The notes: generated by a model not told the origin, from the letters alone. Shown: positions 30,890 to 44,335, counted from the first letter of the stretch. The stretch: 64,000 bases of DNA from Xiphydria camelus (GCA_963678675.1 OY783194.1:16597870-16661869), one strand, 5' to 3'. A program made the numbers and translations.

Positions 30890-33850
30890 AAATCACACGT
30901 GGAAAAATATACAGAAGCCCAGTTGCAAAAAGCTCTTACCGAAGTTAAGTTTGGAATTTCATTGGGAAGTGTTTCCAAAAAATTTAACATTCCCAAATCC
31001 ACCTTATCATGCAAAAAAGAGGAATTCTACAACCAACAATTAAACAAAGAGGACTAGAATGCATTTTAGGAGATGAAGGCGAAATGCATCTACTGAGGTG
31101 GATTTTTGTAAGAGTGAGCGAGGATTTCCCATCACAAAGACGCAGTTGCTCAGTAGTGTCCAAATGCTGTTGAAAACTGTGAAAAAAAACAATTTTTGCC
31201 AACAATCGACCAGGTAGACACTGGTACCGAGCCTTCCTTGAACGTCACCCTGAGCTCTGCGAACGCTTGTCTCAAAATTTATTGTAGACTCGTGCATCCA
31301 TTACGGAGGAGAAACTTCGATCTTGGTTTGACAAAGTGGGGTCTTACTTGGACTCAAAAGATCATCGCCATATCGATGGATCAAGAATTTATAACTGTGA
31401 TGAGTTAGCTTTTTCCCTCAGTCCAACTGGCGATAGAGTACTTGTTAGAAGAGGAGATAAAATCGCAGATAATTTTGTAAACAACGACGAAAAGGAGTGT
31501 CTCACCACTCTGTTTTGCGGTAATGGTGCAGGTCAATTACTGCCTCCGATGGTTGTATTTAACCACGTTAAAATTCCTCGCAGTATTTCGGTGACGATTC
31601 CCCGAGGATGGGCTATTGGTCGTGCCAATACAGGATTAGAAACAGCTAAATCTTTCTACGAATGGATAGCAAGTGTCTTTTATCCCTGGCTAATACAAAA
31701 TCACATTAAATTTCCAATTATGTTGTACGTAGATGGTCATGTGTCCCACATGACATTGGAATTAAGTAATTTTTGTCACTCGAAGAACATTGTGCTCGTC
31801 GCCTTATACCCAAATGCAACGTATATCCTTCAACCGATGAATGTAGCTGTATTTCGTCCACTGAAAAAAATTTGTCGAGAGGTTGTTCGTAATTGAAGGA
31901 CAGAAAACAATGGTAGACGTATGAGAAGAGAGATTTTGGTCCCTTGCTTAAACAAGCTTTAGATAAACTAAATCAAGAGTCGATTCTTGAAAATGGGTTT
32001 CGGGCCACCGGTTTGCATCCATTCTCGGCTGACGTAGTGAATTACGATAAATATTTCAAAAAGTCGACAGATCCGATGGTAACCAAACCATCGAAGAAGG
32101 ATGAGTCTGAGATGATACACTTTGAATTTTTGGAAAGCCTCATTGATGAAGAAACTCTCAATCTTTTTCATTCAGTTGGACTCGACAACCAATGGACAGG
32201 ACCACAGAAAGAATGAAATCTCTTTATTACGTTTGGAGAAAAGCCCAACTTATAAGTACTGCAGAGAATCATGCCGAGAATGCACCAGAGGGAAGCAACA
32301 GAGAAACAGAAATAAAATCTGAAGAATATGGGGTACATATACCTACTCAATATTGATTATCAATCCATGTTTTCATGATTTCATACGATTTGCTACATTT
32401 TTTTAAATTTTAAATCATTTCTTTATTTTTTTTTAACCTCTTCACGCCCTTGGCCACATATGTGGACGTTTAGTTTTCCACAATTATATAGCCACCGTCA
32501 ATAATAAATAGAACAAAAACCCGACAACAATTTACTCACTACAGAATCCCCCAATCAGAGAAGCAAAAATTCCCATTAATATAAAATGAATAAATCGCAA
32601 AAGAAACAAAACATTAAGTCATCTTTTTCTCGCCACAAAAAAATCGTCCCTGAAGAGGTTAAAAATATTTCGATTAATTTACTGGGTTGAAAACTTGTCT
32701 TTGGTACTTCTTTCAGATAACTCATAATGAACAGAGGGTAGTAGAAGATTCAGGTGTCATTTTATTAGATACAAATGACAGCTCTGCAGGTGCAGAAGGT
32801 TCTTCTGATAAACCCATCATCTTAGAAGATGAATTATCTAAGTTTGTACTAGATGAATCTGTAACCGATGGATTTCTTCTATTGAAAGTTGAAGCCGATG
32901 GTAAATTAAGCTTGGTGCCAGTGTTTGCCAGTAGTATTGAGCAAGATAATGATTCGGTTACAGAGTCTAATATGTCTCAAAAGAAAGAGGAAAATACCAA
33001 TAGAAGCAGTACGTTGATATTGAGAAAAAGGAAGAGAAAGTCATGACAGACATCGCTGATCAGCTTGATGCTAAGAAAGTGAAAAAAGAACAAGGAGAAA
33101 TGAGTGATCAAGTTAACTCTGAGGTGCCTACAGGAATGTTCGAAAATGTGCTCGAGATTGATTTGAAAAAAGAAGAAGAGAACGTTGAACTGCAAAAAAA
33201 ACATTACTCCTACAGAAACTCATCAACAAAACCTTCCAAATGCTATCGTGGACGTTACATGCAAAGGTTCTGATAGTATCAGCACAGATAATCTCGTAGA
33301 AGAAGAGGGTTCAATACCTGATATACCTTCTCCCTTTAAAAAAGCTCTCTTTTGGCCACGTCAAAAGCAACCATTTAAAAAAAATCTAACAAGGTCAAAC
33401 GACCTTCAGTGATGATTACTGATGAATGGTATGATATTCATACAAACGAGCAATTGGAAAAATAAAAAGAGCTGGATTTTAAACGTTTGAGGGCGGAAGA
33501 GAGATTGAAGAAAAAGAAACTTAAGCAAGAGACAGCAGGAGCACGTAAAATTGCAAGAGTAATCAAAAAAGAGCAGCGGGAAAAAGAGTTGCAGGAAAGA
33601 CAGATCAAAAAAAAGCATCGGAAACTTGAAAAAGAAATGAAGGCAATGATAAAGCAAGAAAAAAAAGCATTGGGAGAGAAGCAAATCAAAAAAGCTCACC
33701 CTGTTGATGCCAAAAAAATTAAAAAGGAATTATTAGATGATGATTTGATTTGATTTGTCTGTGATGAGTGAAGAAAATGGGACTGGAGCAATGACTGCAA
33801 GTAAAGAAAAAGTACCATTGATACCAAAAAAGCGTAAACTAGAAGAGTGA
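30890..33850 (+). pseudogene. jerky/Tigger-like transposase relic
   Basis: Blocks in order: Pipsqueak-type helix-turn-helix (A-L-T-E-V-K-F-G-I-S-L-G-S-V, ~30905-31015); CENP-B-type domain (H-W-Y-R-A-F-L-E-R-H-P-E-L, ~31215-31265); DDE core at 31336-31896 (Y-N-C-D-E-L-A-F; L-Y-V-D-G-H-V-S-H). The core ends Q-P-M-N-V-A-V-F, where family members have Q-P-M-D-V: the third aspartate is asparagine. 31944-32216 continues the conserved tail (G-F-R-A-T-G-L-H-P-F). The C-terminal tail resumes after a TTAA MITE: an acidic segment at ~32700-33046, I-P-S-P-F-K-K-A-L-F-W near 33330, I-T-D-E-W-Y near 33425, and a long K/E/R coiled coil at 33487-33750. At least six frameshifts or stops are present. The upstream ATG at 30679 (M-D-S-T-E-E-I-P) may be the original first exon. 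Confidence 0.75.
32437..32658. mobile_element. 222-bp TTAA MITE
   Basis: Ends CCTCTTCACGCCC and CCCTGAAGAGG are flanked by TTAA (32433-32436, 32659-32662). It sits between the core and the C-terminal tail of the jerky-like relic. piggyBac-type by target site. Confidence 0.75.
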
Positions 33851-35473
33851 CTAAGTCATTAATTATTTAAATTCATGTTACTCTATTAAAAAGGTTATAT
33901 TTTGGAATTAAATAAATGTTTTTTTTTACTAATTTCTCTTCCTAATTGCATTAAATACAAATTTTTCCTCCAGAGAGATTCAACTGTTCAGGAACTACCA
34001 CACCTGATGTTCAATTTCTACTACAATACATTTTCAAGTGTTCAGAAACTACTGTAAGGGAATACATATATATCTTTTTTAATTCATTAATTATATTTTT
34101 CTTATTAAAGTTCAATATCATTTATTTTATATAATAGGGGGAACATTAAATTAACTGATGTATCAATCAGAATTGAAATTCAACTAAAAAATTTATTATG
34201 GCAGTACTTTCAAAATTTTTTCCTTCTCAAGTGTTCAGTAAGTGGGCCTTCCACGGTAGGTTGTGATGAAAAAAATTCGGAACTTGTGTATATACCAGTC
34301 AAATGCTAGTTGGACCACTTGTGAGAATACCGAATGGAGCGTCTATCCGGTCGGTATCGTATCGACATACTGACTAGCCTGATATTATCATCACATTGTG
34401 CTCACAACGTAACTATTACACTGAATGCTCATATTGACATCGCATTGATTGCACAAACTGCTCTCAATCGAAGATGATCATATTGATCTCATATTCAGAG
34501 CATTAAATTGTGATAAGAACTTCTCGCATAATGACTTCACGAAATGATATAATGAAATGAGTTCAACATTACGCAAATTCTGCATACACAGAATCCAGTT
34601 TTTAAATAACGGCAACATGAGTTCAAGATTCTATTAATATGTGCCTGCATTAATACACAGCATACTTAGTTTAACACGTAGCTCAAATTTATACTACAAT
34701 ATGTCCGCATGGGTTTTGCGTCATAAGATGCAGTCATTAAGATCTCAATATGCGTGAACAAGACTAAATGCACAGTGTGATGATCATGGATGTCTATTTG
34801 GGTATTGCATCATACTTTTCCGCCGAACGGCGAAAGTATGTGCTAACAACCACGAGGGCCACGCCACTGACGACTACGAATCAAAAGCCTTTCCCCTTGC
34901 GCCGCCCCGCAAGTATCGCAAGTACCAACTATCGAGGAGCGAAGACGACACCTCCAGTGGACAGTCTATCGCCATACCAGTATTGTCATAAGGAGTGGAG
35001 GATGCCCCGAGGAAAATACGAATCTTCAATAGTCTTCCTGGGCTGGAGCCAGACCTTGTACACTGCAGAATCAGCAAGTCCTGAAAGAACGAGAAGACTA
35101 CTTCTCGTTGTAGCATGTTCAGGACACCACCGAAGCACCCGCACGGCGAACTAGTTCCGTAATTACCGTAACGGTCATCATGATGGAGGCCCTGGAGGAA
35201 CACGCTGCGACTACGCACCTGCAAGGATCGCGCGGAAACACCAAGATTCCGCAAGGTTACGCGACATCCGCGCCATAGAAAATTAGGCCAATCACGAGCG
35301 ATAAGAGGTAGGGATAGCAAGGGGTAGCGAAGGGGTAGGGATAGCAAACTAATTGATAAGGACTGGCGGAAGCAGATTTCCTTCTTCTGGAATGACCGCG
35401 TACATAGTATACATTCGCAGCTTTTTTACGCTCCTGAGAATCTTCGACACTCTTGACTGGTAGACCTCAACCT
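33851..35473. other. Spacer with a GC-richer patch
   Basis: Near 33990, 34040 and 34210 the word CAAGTGTTCAG and variants recur in one orientation (possible end repeats of the jerky-like element, not resolved). 34790-35290 is GC-richer, with hairpin TACTTTTCCGCC/GGCGAAAGTA at 34810. 35300-35348 has a short GGGGTAGGGATAGCA repeat. Overlapping frames on both strands (128 and 157 codons) show no motif. A solo LTR is possible but unproven. Confidence 0.3.
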
Positions 35474-37508
35474 TACTGTAGGCCACCATGCGCGTCAAGA
35501 AAGAAGGACGATTTTGGAAATTTTTTGTAGGAGTATAGTAAAAGCTGTAGAATTTTCTTATACAGTACTTTATCAAGTGTCTTTAGAGGTACAAAAAAAA
35601 ATTTTGTTTTTACTTTTTCGTTAAGAAATGGCCGCTCTAGGATCCGGTTTCTGCGACGAGTTTTTCTGGGGATCCAAAACGGGCGTACCGCCTACACCTC
35701 CAAAAGTGAACCTAGATCAAAAATCAAAAAATTTTTCTTTAATATATATCATAAACTAATAGACCACGTAGGGGATTTTATATAAATATCGATTTTTCGA
35801 GAAATGGTGAGCATATGAAGGAAAAGTTCACGTTTTCACGTAAGAATTTCATATTTAATCATTCATAAAACAAAAAGTTTACAACATATCGAAAAATCCC
35901 TATGTGGTCTATTAGATTATATGTGTATAAAGATACTCTCAACATTTCAGGGCAATCGATAAAGATTTGTAGCCGCTATCGGTACGCCCGATTTTAAAAA
36001 TGGTCTTCTGAGAAAAACGCGTTTAAACGTGCCAACGTGCATTTGACGCGCCACGAGGCGCCTCCGCAAACTGACGTAAACGACCGGTTTGAGATTTTTT
36101 TGACCATGAGTCCTTTTTTTCCTATTCTTGAGGGTTTAAGGAAGGTTTTAAGCTAATAAAAAAAAAAGGTGTGAGTGCCGTTGTACTCACGGAGGATGTG
36201 TAAACATCTTACAATTATCTGCGGTCCGAGTTTAATTGGGGAATATGACGTCGTAGTTCGACATAAAGAAGTTTAATTTTTTCTATAATAAAATATTTAT
36301 TATTATTAAATTAGATTTATAACTTACTAGCAGCCCGTCCCGGCTTCGCACGGGTAGATTGTGGATTGATTTTGTCCGTCCACCATTGTTTAAATACATT
36401 TTTAATACAAAACTTAATATTTTTCCCGGGCTACGCAATGGTCATATTGGATTTGACCTTGACCATGACCTTCAAGGTTATATCAAGGTCAAATTAATTT
36501 TTTTTCACGTTCAAATGTGTCCTTGACCATTTTTTTCATGTTACCTTTATTGTCAGCGGAGGTCAAATTTAGGTCAAGTATAGTTCGACTTTTTGAACAC
36601 CCTGTACAAGATTTACTAACTCAGAAACCTTCGCGGATATGCGTCCAACTGTTCCTCAAATTTTCATCGCAATCGGATGAACGGTTTAGGAAGGCATAAT
36701 AATCATCCGTACCGGTACTTTTTGAACACCCTGTATAAGATTTACTAACTCAGAAACCTTCGCGGGCATGCGTCCAACCATTCTCCAAAGTTTCATCGCA
36801 ATCCGATGAACGGTTTAGGAAGGCATAATAATCATCAATACCGGTACTTTTTGAACACCTTTTATAAGATTTACTAACTCAGAAACCTTCGCGGGCATGC
36901 GTCCAACCATTCCCCAAAGTTTCATCGCAATCGGATGAACGGTTTAGGAAGGCATAATAATCATCCGTACCAGTACTTTTTGAACACCCTGTATAAGATT
37001 TACTAACTCAAACCTTCGCGGATATGCGTCCAACTGTTCCCCAAATTTGCGTCGCAATCGGATGAACGGTTTAGGAAGGCATACTAATCATCCGTACCGG
37101 TACTCTTCGAACACCCTGTATAAGATTTACTAACTCAGAAACCTTCGCGGGCATGCGTCCAACCATTCTCCAAAGTTTCATCGCAATCGGATGAACGGTT
37201 TAGGAAGGCATTTGATATTACCTTAAAGGTCACGGTTAAGGTCAAATCCAATACGACCACTGGGTAGCCACGGGAAAATCCTTAAAGTTTTGTATTAAAC
37301 ATTTTTCTCTAAAATGTTTTCCCGTTGAGATAATCCAGCTTGCGCGAATAGTATGCGCAGTAGCGCCACACACACACTGACGCAGTCACATGTACACGGC
37401 TTACGTCTGACGCTCGATTTCCCAGGAAGGTCCCACCGTAGAGCCATAGCATAGATGTTTACACATCAAAAATTAAATTTTTTAAAAGTTGCATGGTGGC
37501 CTTTCCCC
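35474..37508 (-). mobile_element. Decayed non-autonomous relative of the 14501-17288 transposon
   Basis: In reverse orientation, 35485-36010 matches the 3' region of the autonomous element (AATAGACCACGTAGGGG, AAAACGCGTTT, CGATAAAGATTTGTAGCCGC). 36050-36160 matches its 5' region, so the whole transposase gene has been deleted. The far end is GCATGGTGGCCTTTCCCC next to TTAA (37509-37512). The near end (TGTAGGCCACCATG) has lost its exact terminus. Between 36165 and 37470 it holds an inserted Helitron fragment and flanking unknown sequence. It is likely mobilised in trans by the intact relative in the past. Confidence 0.7.
36327..37337 (-). mobile_element. Helitron 3' fragment, inverted
   Basis: On the minus strand it ends in CCCGTGCGAAGCCGGGACGG-type hairpin and CTAG followed by T, the canonical Helitron 3' terminus, identical to that of the element at 60230-62235. 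Inside are five tandem ~129-bp units (period 129, 129, 127, 129 by the GAACGGTTTAGG word at 36679, 36808, 36937, 37064 and 37193). The 5' end (TC...) is missing, so the copy is truncated. Confidence 0.75.
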
Positions 37509-37659
37509 TTAACCTATATTCGATGAAATAGAAACAAACTCAGGCGCAGAAATTAACCTATTAACATTTGAGGGTTAATAACTGTTTTCATTATTTATAT
37601 TCTTAGCTTTGAAATAATTTTAATCCTACTACAGTACATTTTTTAACTTTTTGTATTAA

Positions 37660-38392
37660 GGGGTTACACCACCTTGACATTTTCAAGAAATCAACAAATT
37701 TTGTTTTGGCTGAAAATACTCTCTAGGTATACAAAATGATATGCCGTCAGTTACAAATCGATATCTAAAGTGAAAGAGCAATTTTTGAAGTGTAGAAACA
37801 GAGACGTGCATAAGCGCGCTAATGTTCTCGCGAAACTTTAAACGCGTTTTTCTCAATACTACATTTTAAAAACCGGTGGGCACTCTAGCTCCGCCAATTT
37901 TCAATCAATCGTCTTGATTCTTTTTTTATTTTATTCGTTATGTTTATCTAGCGAAATATACGTACGGTTCTTTCAAAGTATTGATATTTGCGTTTTGTAT
38001 GCCACATTAATTAGCGTTTAGGGCAAAATATGTATCTTTTTTTTCCTTTCAAATCGATGCCATTTTGTGAAAAATGCATATTTTTTTTTAAAACAGCTAC
38101 GTATTTCGCTAGCTTTTGAGCTACAGAAACTAATTCTTTTTCGTTCATTGTTCTAACTTAAACCTGGATTGAGTTATCGTGCCCACCGCACGATCATCGA
38201 TTTTCGCAACGCTCCAGTAAATCGCCTTTAAAGCCGCCATTTTTATAAATAAAAAAATACAAACGAAATTTGTTTGTAGTTTAATAGTAGTATAATACCT
38301 TACTGTACTTTAATTTGGATAAAAACGTTTCAATTCTTCAGAAAAAATTCTTCAAAAACCGTAATTTTTGGGTGGGTCAAGGTGGTAACCCC
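37660..38392. mobile_element. 733-bp TTAA element, cousin of the Kolobok-like family
   Basis: TIRs GGGGTTACACCACCTTGAC and GTCAAGGTGGTAACCCC are flanked by TTAA (37656-37659, 38393-38396). The terminal GGGGT-A-CCACC pattern and an internal AAACGCGTTTTTCTCA word also occur in the 14501-17288 transposon. No ORF. Probably a MITE mobilised by a related transposase. Confidence 0.8.
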
Positions 38393-38396
38393 TTAA

Positions 38397-38896
38397 GGTA
38401 GGCATATTAATAATTAATAAGCCTATAAATTTATTCAAATAAACAAAGTTTTACAACATTCAAAATTGAATTAGTGTTTGGGGACACATTATCTACACCA
38501 TGATTAACAATATTTAAATTTTACTATTTCAACATAAAAACCAGTGTATACGTAAAACGGGTTTCAGAAAAGAAAAGGATTCAAATATTGAGAAATCATC
38601 GCTGTAGAAGCATCATTTTTATTGTCATCGAGGCGGAGCATATTTTGGACGTAATAGAGTGACGATATCTTAACTCTAGACGGTTAGAGCGGAGAGTAGT
38701 TCGTAGTTTGTAACCCCGTCGAAATTTCTCAACTCTAGCTTAATGACAGTTAGTGAACACCAGATAGTGCCAATCAACCTTACAGTAATTCGTATTGACT
38801 CTCTAATAGTAACACAAAATATTTGAAATCACCAATAGCTCATTGTCCTTCGTGCAATACGAACATTAAGCAAGGTTGGGGGGGGGGGTTCCTGAT
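38397..38896. other. Spacer ending in an 11-G tract
   Basis: No supported feature apart from the G run at 38879-38889 just before fold-back B. Confidence 0.4.
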
Positions 38897-39667
38897 AACA
38901 CAGCTCCACAAAAAAAAATCGAAAAAATGCTTCCTCTGACCAGACCAGTATATCTTTATATTTTTGAGGTCGCTGAATCCGAATCCGGTGTCCGTTTGTC
39001 TCCATCACATTTTTTTTAATCTCAAAAAACCATCAATAGATCATGATTTTCAAAAAGTTAATGGACTTAAACCAAATTTGCTATAGGGGTTGTTTGGGTC
39101 GCTAATTACGAATCTGAAATCGGATTTCAAAAATGCAAGATGGCGGATCCAATATGGCGGACGAGATTTTCGAAAATCGACGGATTCATGCCAAATTTGG
39201 TACAGGGGGGTTTTTCCGATCGCTGATGACGAATATGAAGTTATATTTACAAAAATTCAAAATTTTCGAAAATCTCGTCCTCCATATTGGATCCGCCATC
39301 TTGAATTTTTAAAATCTAACTTCAGATTCATGATCAGCGACCCAAAAAAACTCCTTATTCCAAATTCGGCATGAATCCGTCGATTTTCAAAAATCTCGTC
39401 CGCCATATTGGATCCGCCATCTTGAATTTTTGAAATCCGATTTCAGATTCGTGATCAACGACCCAAAAAACCCCCTATAGCGAATTTGGTTTAAGTCCAT
39501 TAACTTTTTGAAAATCATGATCTATTGATGGTTTTTTGAGATTAAAAACAAATGTGACGTGATGGAGACAAACGGACACCGGATTCGGATTCAGCGACCC
39601 CAAAAACATAAAAACTAGTCCGGTCAGAGGAAGCATTTTTTCGATTTTTTTTTGTGGAGCTGTGTAA
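38897..39667. mobile_element. Fold-back family B
   Basis: The ends AACACAGCTCCACAAAAAAA and TTTTTTTGTGGAGCTGTGT, with GCTTCCTCTGACC / GGTCAGAGGAAGC, are unlike family A. The inner arms (GTTAATGGACTTAAACCAAA, AAGATGGCGGATCCAATATGG, CGAAAATCTCGTCC) are the same as in family A. The element therefore combines A-type arms with different termini. Confidence 0.8.
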
Positions 39668-40549
39668 TGCCTGTCTAACTGTGAAGCATTTTCTTTGCTC
39701 ATTAAGTACAGGGTTGATCAAGTTGATTTTGAACATCTGAATTCAACCAAAAGCCCTAACAACGTTTGAAAAAACACGAAAATGTTCTTATCATTCTTGA
39801 AACAAAGACAAAAAAGTATGAATGTATTATATGGTTTACCGTCAACCAATTTACGACGAGCATCAACACATTATTTGTCCCAACTGCTACGTGCAGAATT
39901 AAACCATTTCTCCCTCCCTCTCGTTTCGTGTCTTTTATATAATAATTAAATTGTCAGTTTGTTATAGTTGTATAATTAAAAGAAAAACAGAAAAACCAGA
40001 AATTATTCTTTAAGATAATTTTCCTTTAATTATCCTTTTTAGGATGAATGAAGCACAGATATTTTGTTCTAGTAGCACAATATGCCACCTTCGAAATAGC
40101 GTTTGCTTTCTTAAAATCTACAAATTAGAAAACTAATGACGATTTTTCTTATAAAACAATCAAATTCTTAAATTTTGGTGAAAATGTCATTATTTAAATA
40201 TTTATTTTCTACTAACTCAAATACATTTAATATGGGTTTAATGTGCATTAATCTTTTCCTTACATACTGTTTATCGAAAATATTCATATAGTTATTAACT
40301 ATTTTCTTGCAAGCTGGTGAGAATTCACCCACTGAAATGAACGTGAAGTCGTCAAATACCGCTGCCTAACCATGACAATTCCAAAAGATATTTTCATAAA
40401 AAGTTATATTTTCAAAGCTATACATTCTATTTTTATCATTAAATCTATTTATAAAACGAATGTAGGCTCTAATATTTGATCAGATTACACAAATCCGGCG
40501 ACAATGGTTCCGATCTGTCTACTTTAGGTGGTGCAACGTGAATTTAACA
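39668..40549. other. AT-rich spacer, nothing recognised
   Basis: No repeat, RNA gene or frame can be supported. Confidence 0.4.
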
Positions 40550-40928
40550 TACCGTATGTATCATCCCGAATTAAACAAGCAGATATACCGACATTGCCAA
40601 AACTTTACCGACGGTACAGAATTTTATAGTTAGAGTTGGCTTGAGAAGAGTGCGCTGTGTGTGCTGCGTGAGAGCGAAAAGTGTCAAACGTCTGATTTCC
40701 CGATAGCTGTCAATTCGGAAAATCGAAGTATTGAATAATAGACGAAACACTTCGATCTCTTGAATTAACAGCTATCGGGAAATCAGACGTTTGACACTTT
40801 TCGCTCTCACGCAGCACACACAGCACACTCTTCTCAAGCCAACTCTAACTATAAAATTCTTGACCGTCGGTAAAGTTTCGACAATGTCGGTATCCCTGCT
40901 TGTTTAATTCGGGATGATACATACGGTA
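40550..40928. mobile_element. Fold-back family C, copy 2
   Basis: A 379-base palindrome starts TACCGTATGTATCATCCCG and ends with its inverse. The inner words GAGAAGAGTGCGCTGTGTG and GATAGCTGTCAATTCGG are shared with the copy at 53049-53470. No ORF. The arms are nearly identical to each other, which suggests youth or repair between arms. Confidence 0.8.
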
Positions 40929-43301
40929 GCTGAACAGTTATGACTATTTTATCACGAAGACCAAGCCTTGATGGTAAAATAATGAAATTCACTTGTATCA
41001 ATCACCTACTGTTACCTCAATTTTGTTCCATCACCTAAAGTAGGTTGATCAAAGTTATTGCCGTCAAGTTTACAATAGGTATGGCCTTAATGTGTCCGTC
41101 GTTAAATACAGAGCCAGATCAACACAATGGAATGTATCATAATATAATATTTAGTAATTTAGTAGCCCTGAGTATGCATATTCAAAGATAAGCTATGTTA
41201 TTCATTTTACCTAGAACTCTGGCTGACGTGAAGCTTGACATATTATGGTAATCCATTAATTGTACCCAAAAAGATGAAGAACATGTTGAACACCTCCCAA
41301 ATTAAAGACCTGTAACATTAAACGTTATGATAATATGCGAATAATAAATAGACTAGATCCTTTGCGAATAATACTATAAAAAAAATTTGTTCACAGCATT
41401 CTATCTCAAGGATGATCTGGTAAAGAATGTTTATAAACATTCAACGTGTTTAGTGAAATATGCTTTCCGAATCGAAAAATTTTTATTCGATTTCCAATAC
41501 CTATTTTAAAACAATAAACTCTGTAATATAGTGTCTCTGCACAAAAAATGCGCCTTTATTCTCTTTCCCTGCCTTCACTCCGGTAGTAAAGGGCACAGAA
41601 ATTCGGACAGCCCACCGCAGGTGCACACTTGTATTCTCAGATGTAGGCTTGTGCGCCAACACTATCCGACATAAAGCGCGTATGTGTACGTTCCTACCAT
41701 ACTCTGTACGCAATCCCTGTAAAGTCACCTCTTCCCGTGAGTGGTGATTTAACAGAGTTTCTACTATACTCGGTTATCAAGAATTCCCCTAATATGTTTA
41801 TGATCATGCTTCTAATGGAATTTGGAAACAAGAATCTTGAATAATTATATCCTTGAGATTAGAAGGAAAAGATCGACACTCATCAATTGAGTATCATTTA
41901 TTTTTAGAAACAAAAAAATGTAGCATTTTTAATATTTTTTAAACTTTAGATAGGTTTTCTATGATTACAAGAAAACATAAAAGATGTAGCACGGGAAACT
42001 AGATTTTGAATCTGCAGTTCAAGTTGTCCTATAACCTACAAAGTTTGCGCAAGGACGGAAAGTAATTGTACAATTTATTGCAATCCCGTTCGACTAACAG
42101 CTGTCCACCGTCAGTTATTCAACAAGACAATGGAGTTGATATTAGTCGTGGTTGTAGCTTATCAATAGGGTCAATGGATATCAGCATTTTCCAAGTTTTA
42201 TATGTAAGGTTTCTTAGTTCGTCGTCGCAGAAGCATCGTCCTTACGCTCTGGGTTTATTATTTTTCCTCACTCATGCCCATTTCGAGGCCTTTTCCAGTC
42301 TACTTTTAGACCGTAAGATGGCGTTTTTCCCGCGTGACACCGACTAGGAGTCCGTGTGTAGAGTATTAAAATCCCTTTACTCGGACTGACGCGAATACTT
42401 AGTTGCAGTAACGGAACGTGAAATGAGTAGAGTATAGCTATCTCACTTCGTCAGCTGACACTGTTGCACTCTGATTGGCGCGATTGCTTAGTCCGAAGTG
42501 GGTCTTTTTCAAATTGACGATCGCAACGTGAAATTAACCGTATCGAATCGATTCATTCGAGTCGACTGACGGACGCACGAGCGTATACCGAACCTATAAG
42601 TGTAAAATCAAAATATGGAGAGAAAAAGCGTCATTATTCCGAACAGCGATGAAGAAGGCGACGAAATGGGCATTCGTGAGGAAAAATAGTATATGTCATT
42701 CGGATTACCGCCTTATGACATAAGATACTATTAAGGCTTTCCTTATCCGGAATTTGTCGATATGTCACTATATGCCATCGAAATTGCGTCAATTACACAG
42801 TTCTTTGATTACGAAAATAATTAGACATGGAAATAATATATACATGATTTTAAACAGAGATAATTTGCTCTACAGATTTTTGCAGGATTAATCCAAATCT
42901 AAAAGGAACCATAAAAGGAACATAGACCACTTTACTTCTTTAAATACTTCCTTTTGATATTAAAATTAATCAATATTTTCATCTGTAAATCTTTTATTAG
43001 TTTTACAATTTTTTAACAACTTTTACAGCAAAAGAAAACATCTACAAAAGTTAAGTGATCTACGTTTCACTCATGAAATTAAGGTTTAGTCACTCAAAAT
43101 TTAGTTGAATTAAACGATTTTTTTCTCAGTGCAGTTAATATAATACTATACTTTCACCATTCATTTGACAAAAACTTATGTTGAAACAAACCAATTCGGA
43201 TAATTTTATTATAACAAAGCAATGAAGATCAATTGACCAACACGTACCAACAAAACGAATTTTATTGAATGAAATGAAAAAACAGTTATTCTAAGTTCAT
43301 A
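40929..43301. other. Spacer; possible small first exon near 42615
   Basis: Mostly featureless. An ATG at 42615 opens M-E-R-K-S-V-I-I-P-N-S-D-E-E-G-D and stops after 24 codons. Part of it (GAAATGGGCAT..GTGAGGAAAAATA) returns inverted near 42255-42285, which suggests another diverged inverted repeat. Frames at 41501-41728 (minus) and 42066-42347 (plus) have no motif. Confidence 0.3.
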
Positions 43302-44335
43302 TACAGGGTGTCCCATTTGAAACAGTACAGCTGAGTAACTCTTCAAGAAAGGGATTTACAGCGAAGTGTGTCCTATGACAGTTATAGGGTTCGAAGGGGG
43401 AAACTTAGTGTTAGTAAAATCTAGGCCCTCACTGCTCATGTTTTTATGCTACGAGCATAATATTACTTTTCTTAAATGGCAATAACATTTTTGATTCTCC
43501 TCAAGTTGTGCAGCTTCCCGAGATATATTCAGCCATACCATATTTTATGATATTCCTATCGTTTTTTCGTGAGATATCGTACAAAAATAGGGAAACATGA
43601 GAATATTTTTATTTAGGCTCGATTACAGGTTTTGTTGCACACTTTGCGCATCTGTGTTCACGTAGCTGTAATAAAAAATAATTCTAAAAGGTGTTCGATG
43701 TTACCGCCATTGACAGCGAGGCATAACTCCAATCGACGTCGGAAGTTTCCTGTTACAGATCGAAGGACTCCAGGTGGAATGTACGTGATCACATTTCTGA
43801 TGCGTCTTTGCATATCTGCAGGTTTTGTTGGTCGATTGGTGTACACTGCATAAAAAATAAGAATCGTCCGGATTGTAACCTTATTGGTGCTATAGCAATG
43901 TTTTTATTCGAGCCGTTTGAGCACACCTCAAGAGTCCGGAATGTTATTTATTTACTAATACGTCAGTCTTTGTCGAACTTAGATCATTCAAACTATGAAA
44001 ATTTAACGGAGTTTGCAATGGTGTATCCAGCTAGTGAATGTGTTGATATTTTATTCATCTTAGGTGTATTGTATGCAGAACGATTTCCCAATCGACAACA
44101 TCATCCTTCTGCGGCAGTAATTCACCAAATCGAAATGAATTGTCGAGAAGGAAGGATTGGGCAACGATTACACCAACAAGGTTACAATCCGGACGATCCT
44201 CGCACAATTGCTGTTTTGGCAATGATACATCTGAATCCTCATGTGAGTTTACGTGAAATTGAACGTGACCTAGGAGTTCCTCGCAGTACGGCCCACAGAA
44301 TTCTCCAATCTGTACGGAATCATCCATACCATATA

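Noticed and set aside
34790..35340. Solo LTR of a retrotransposon
   Set aside because: The GC-richer patch has no clear TG...CA edges, target duplication or primer-binding site that I can identify.
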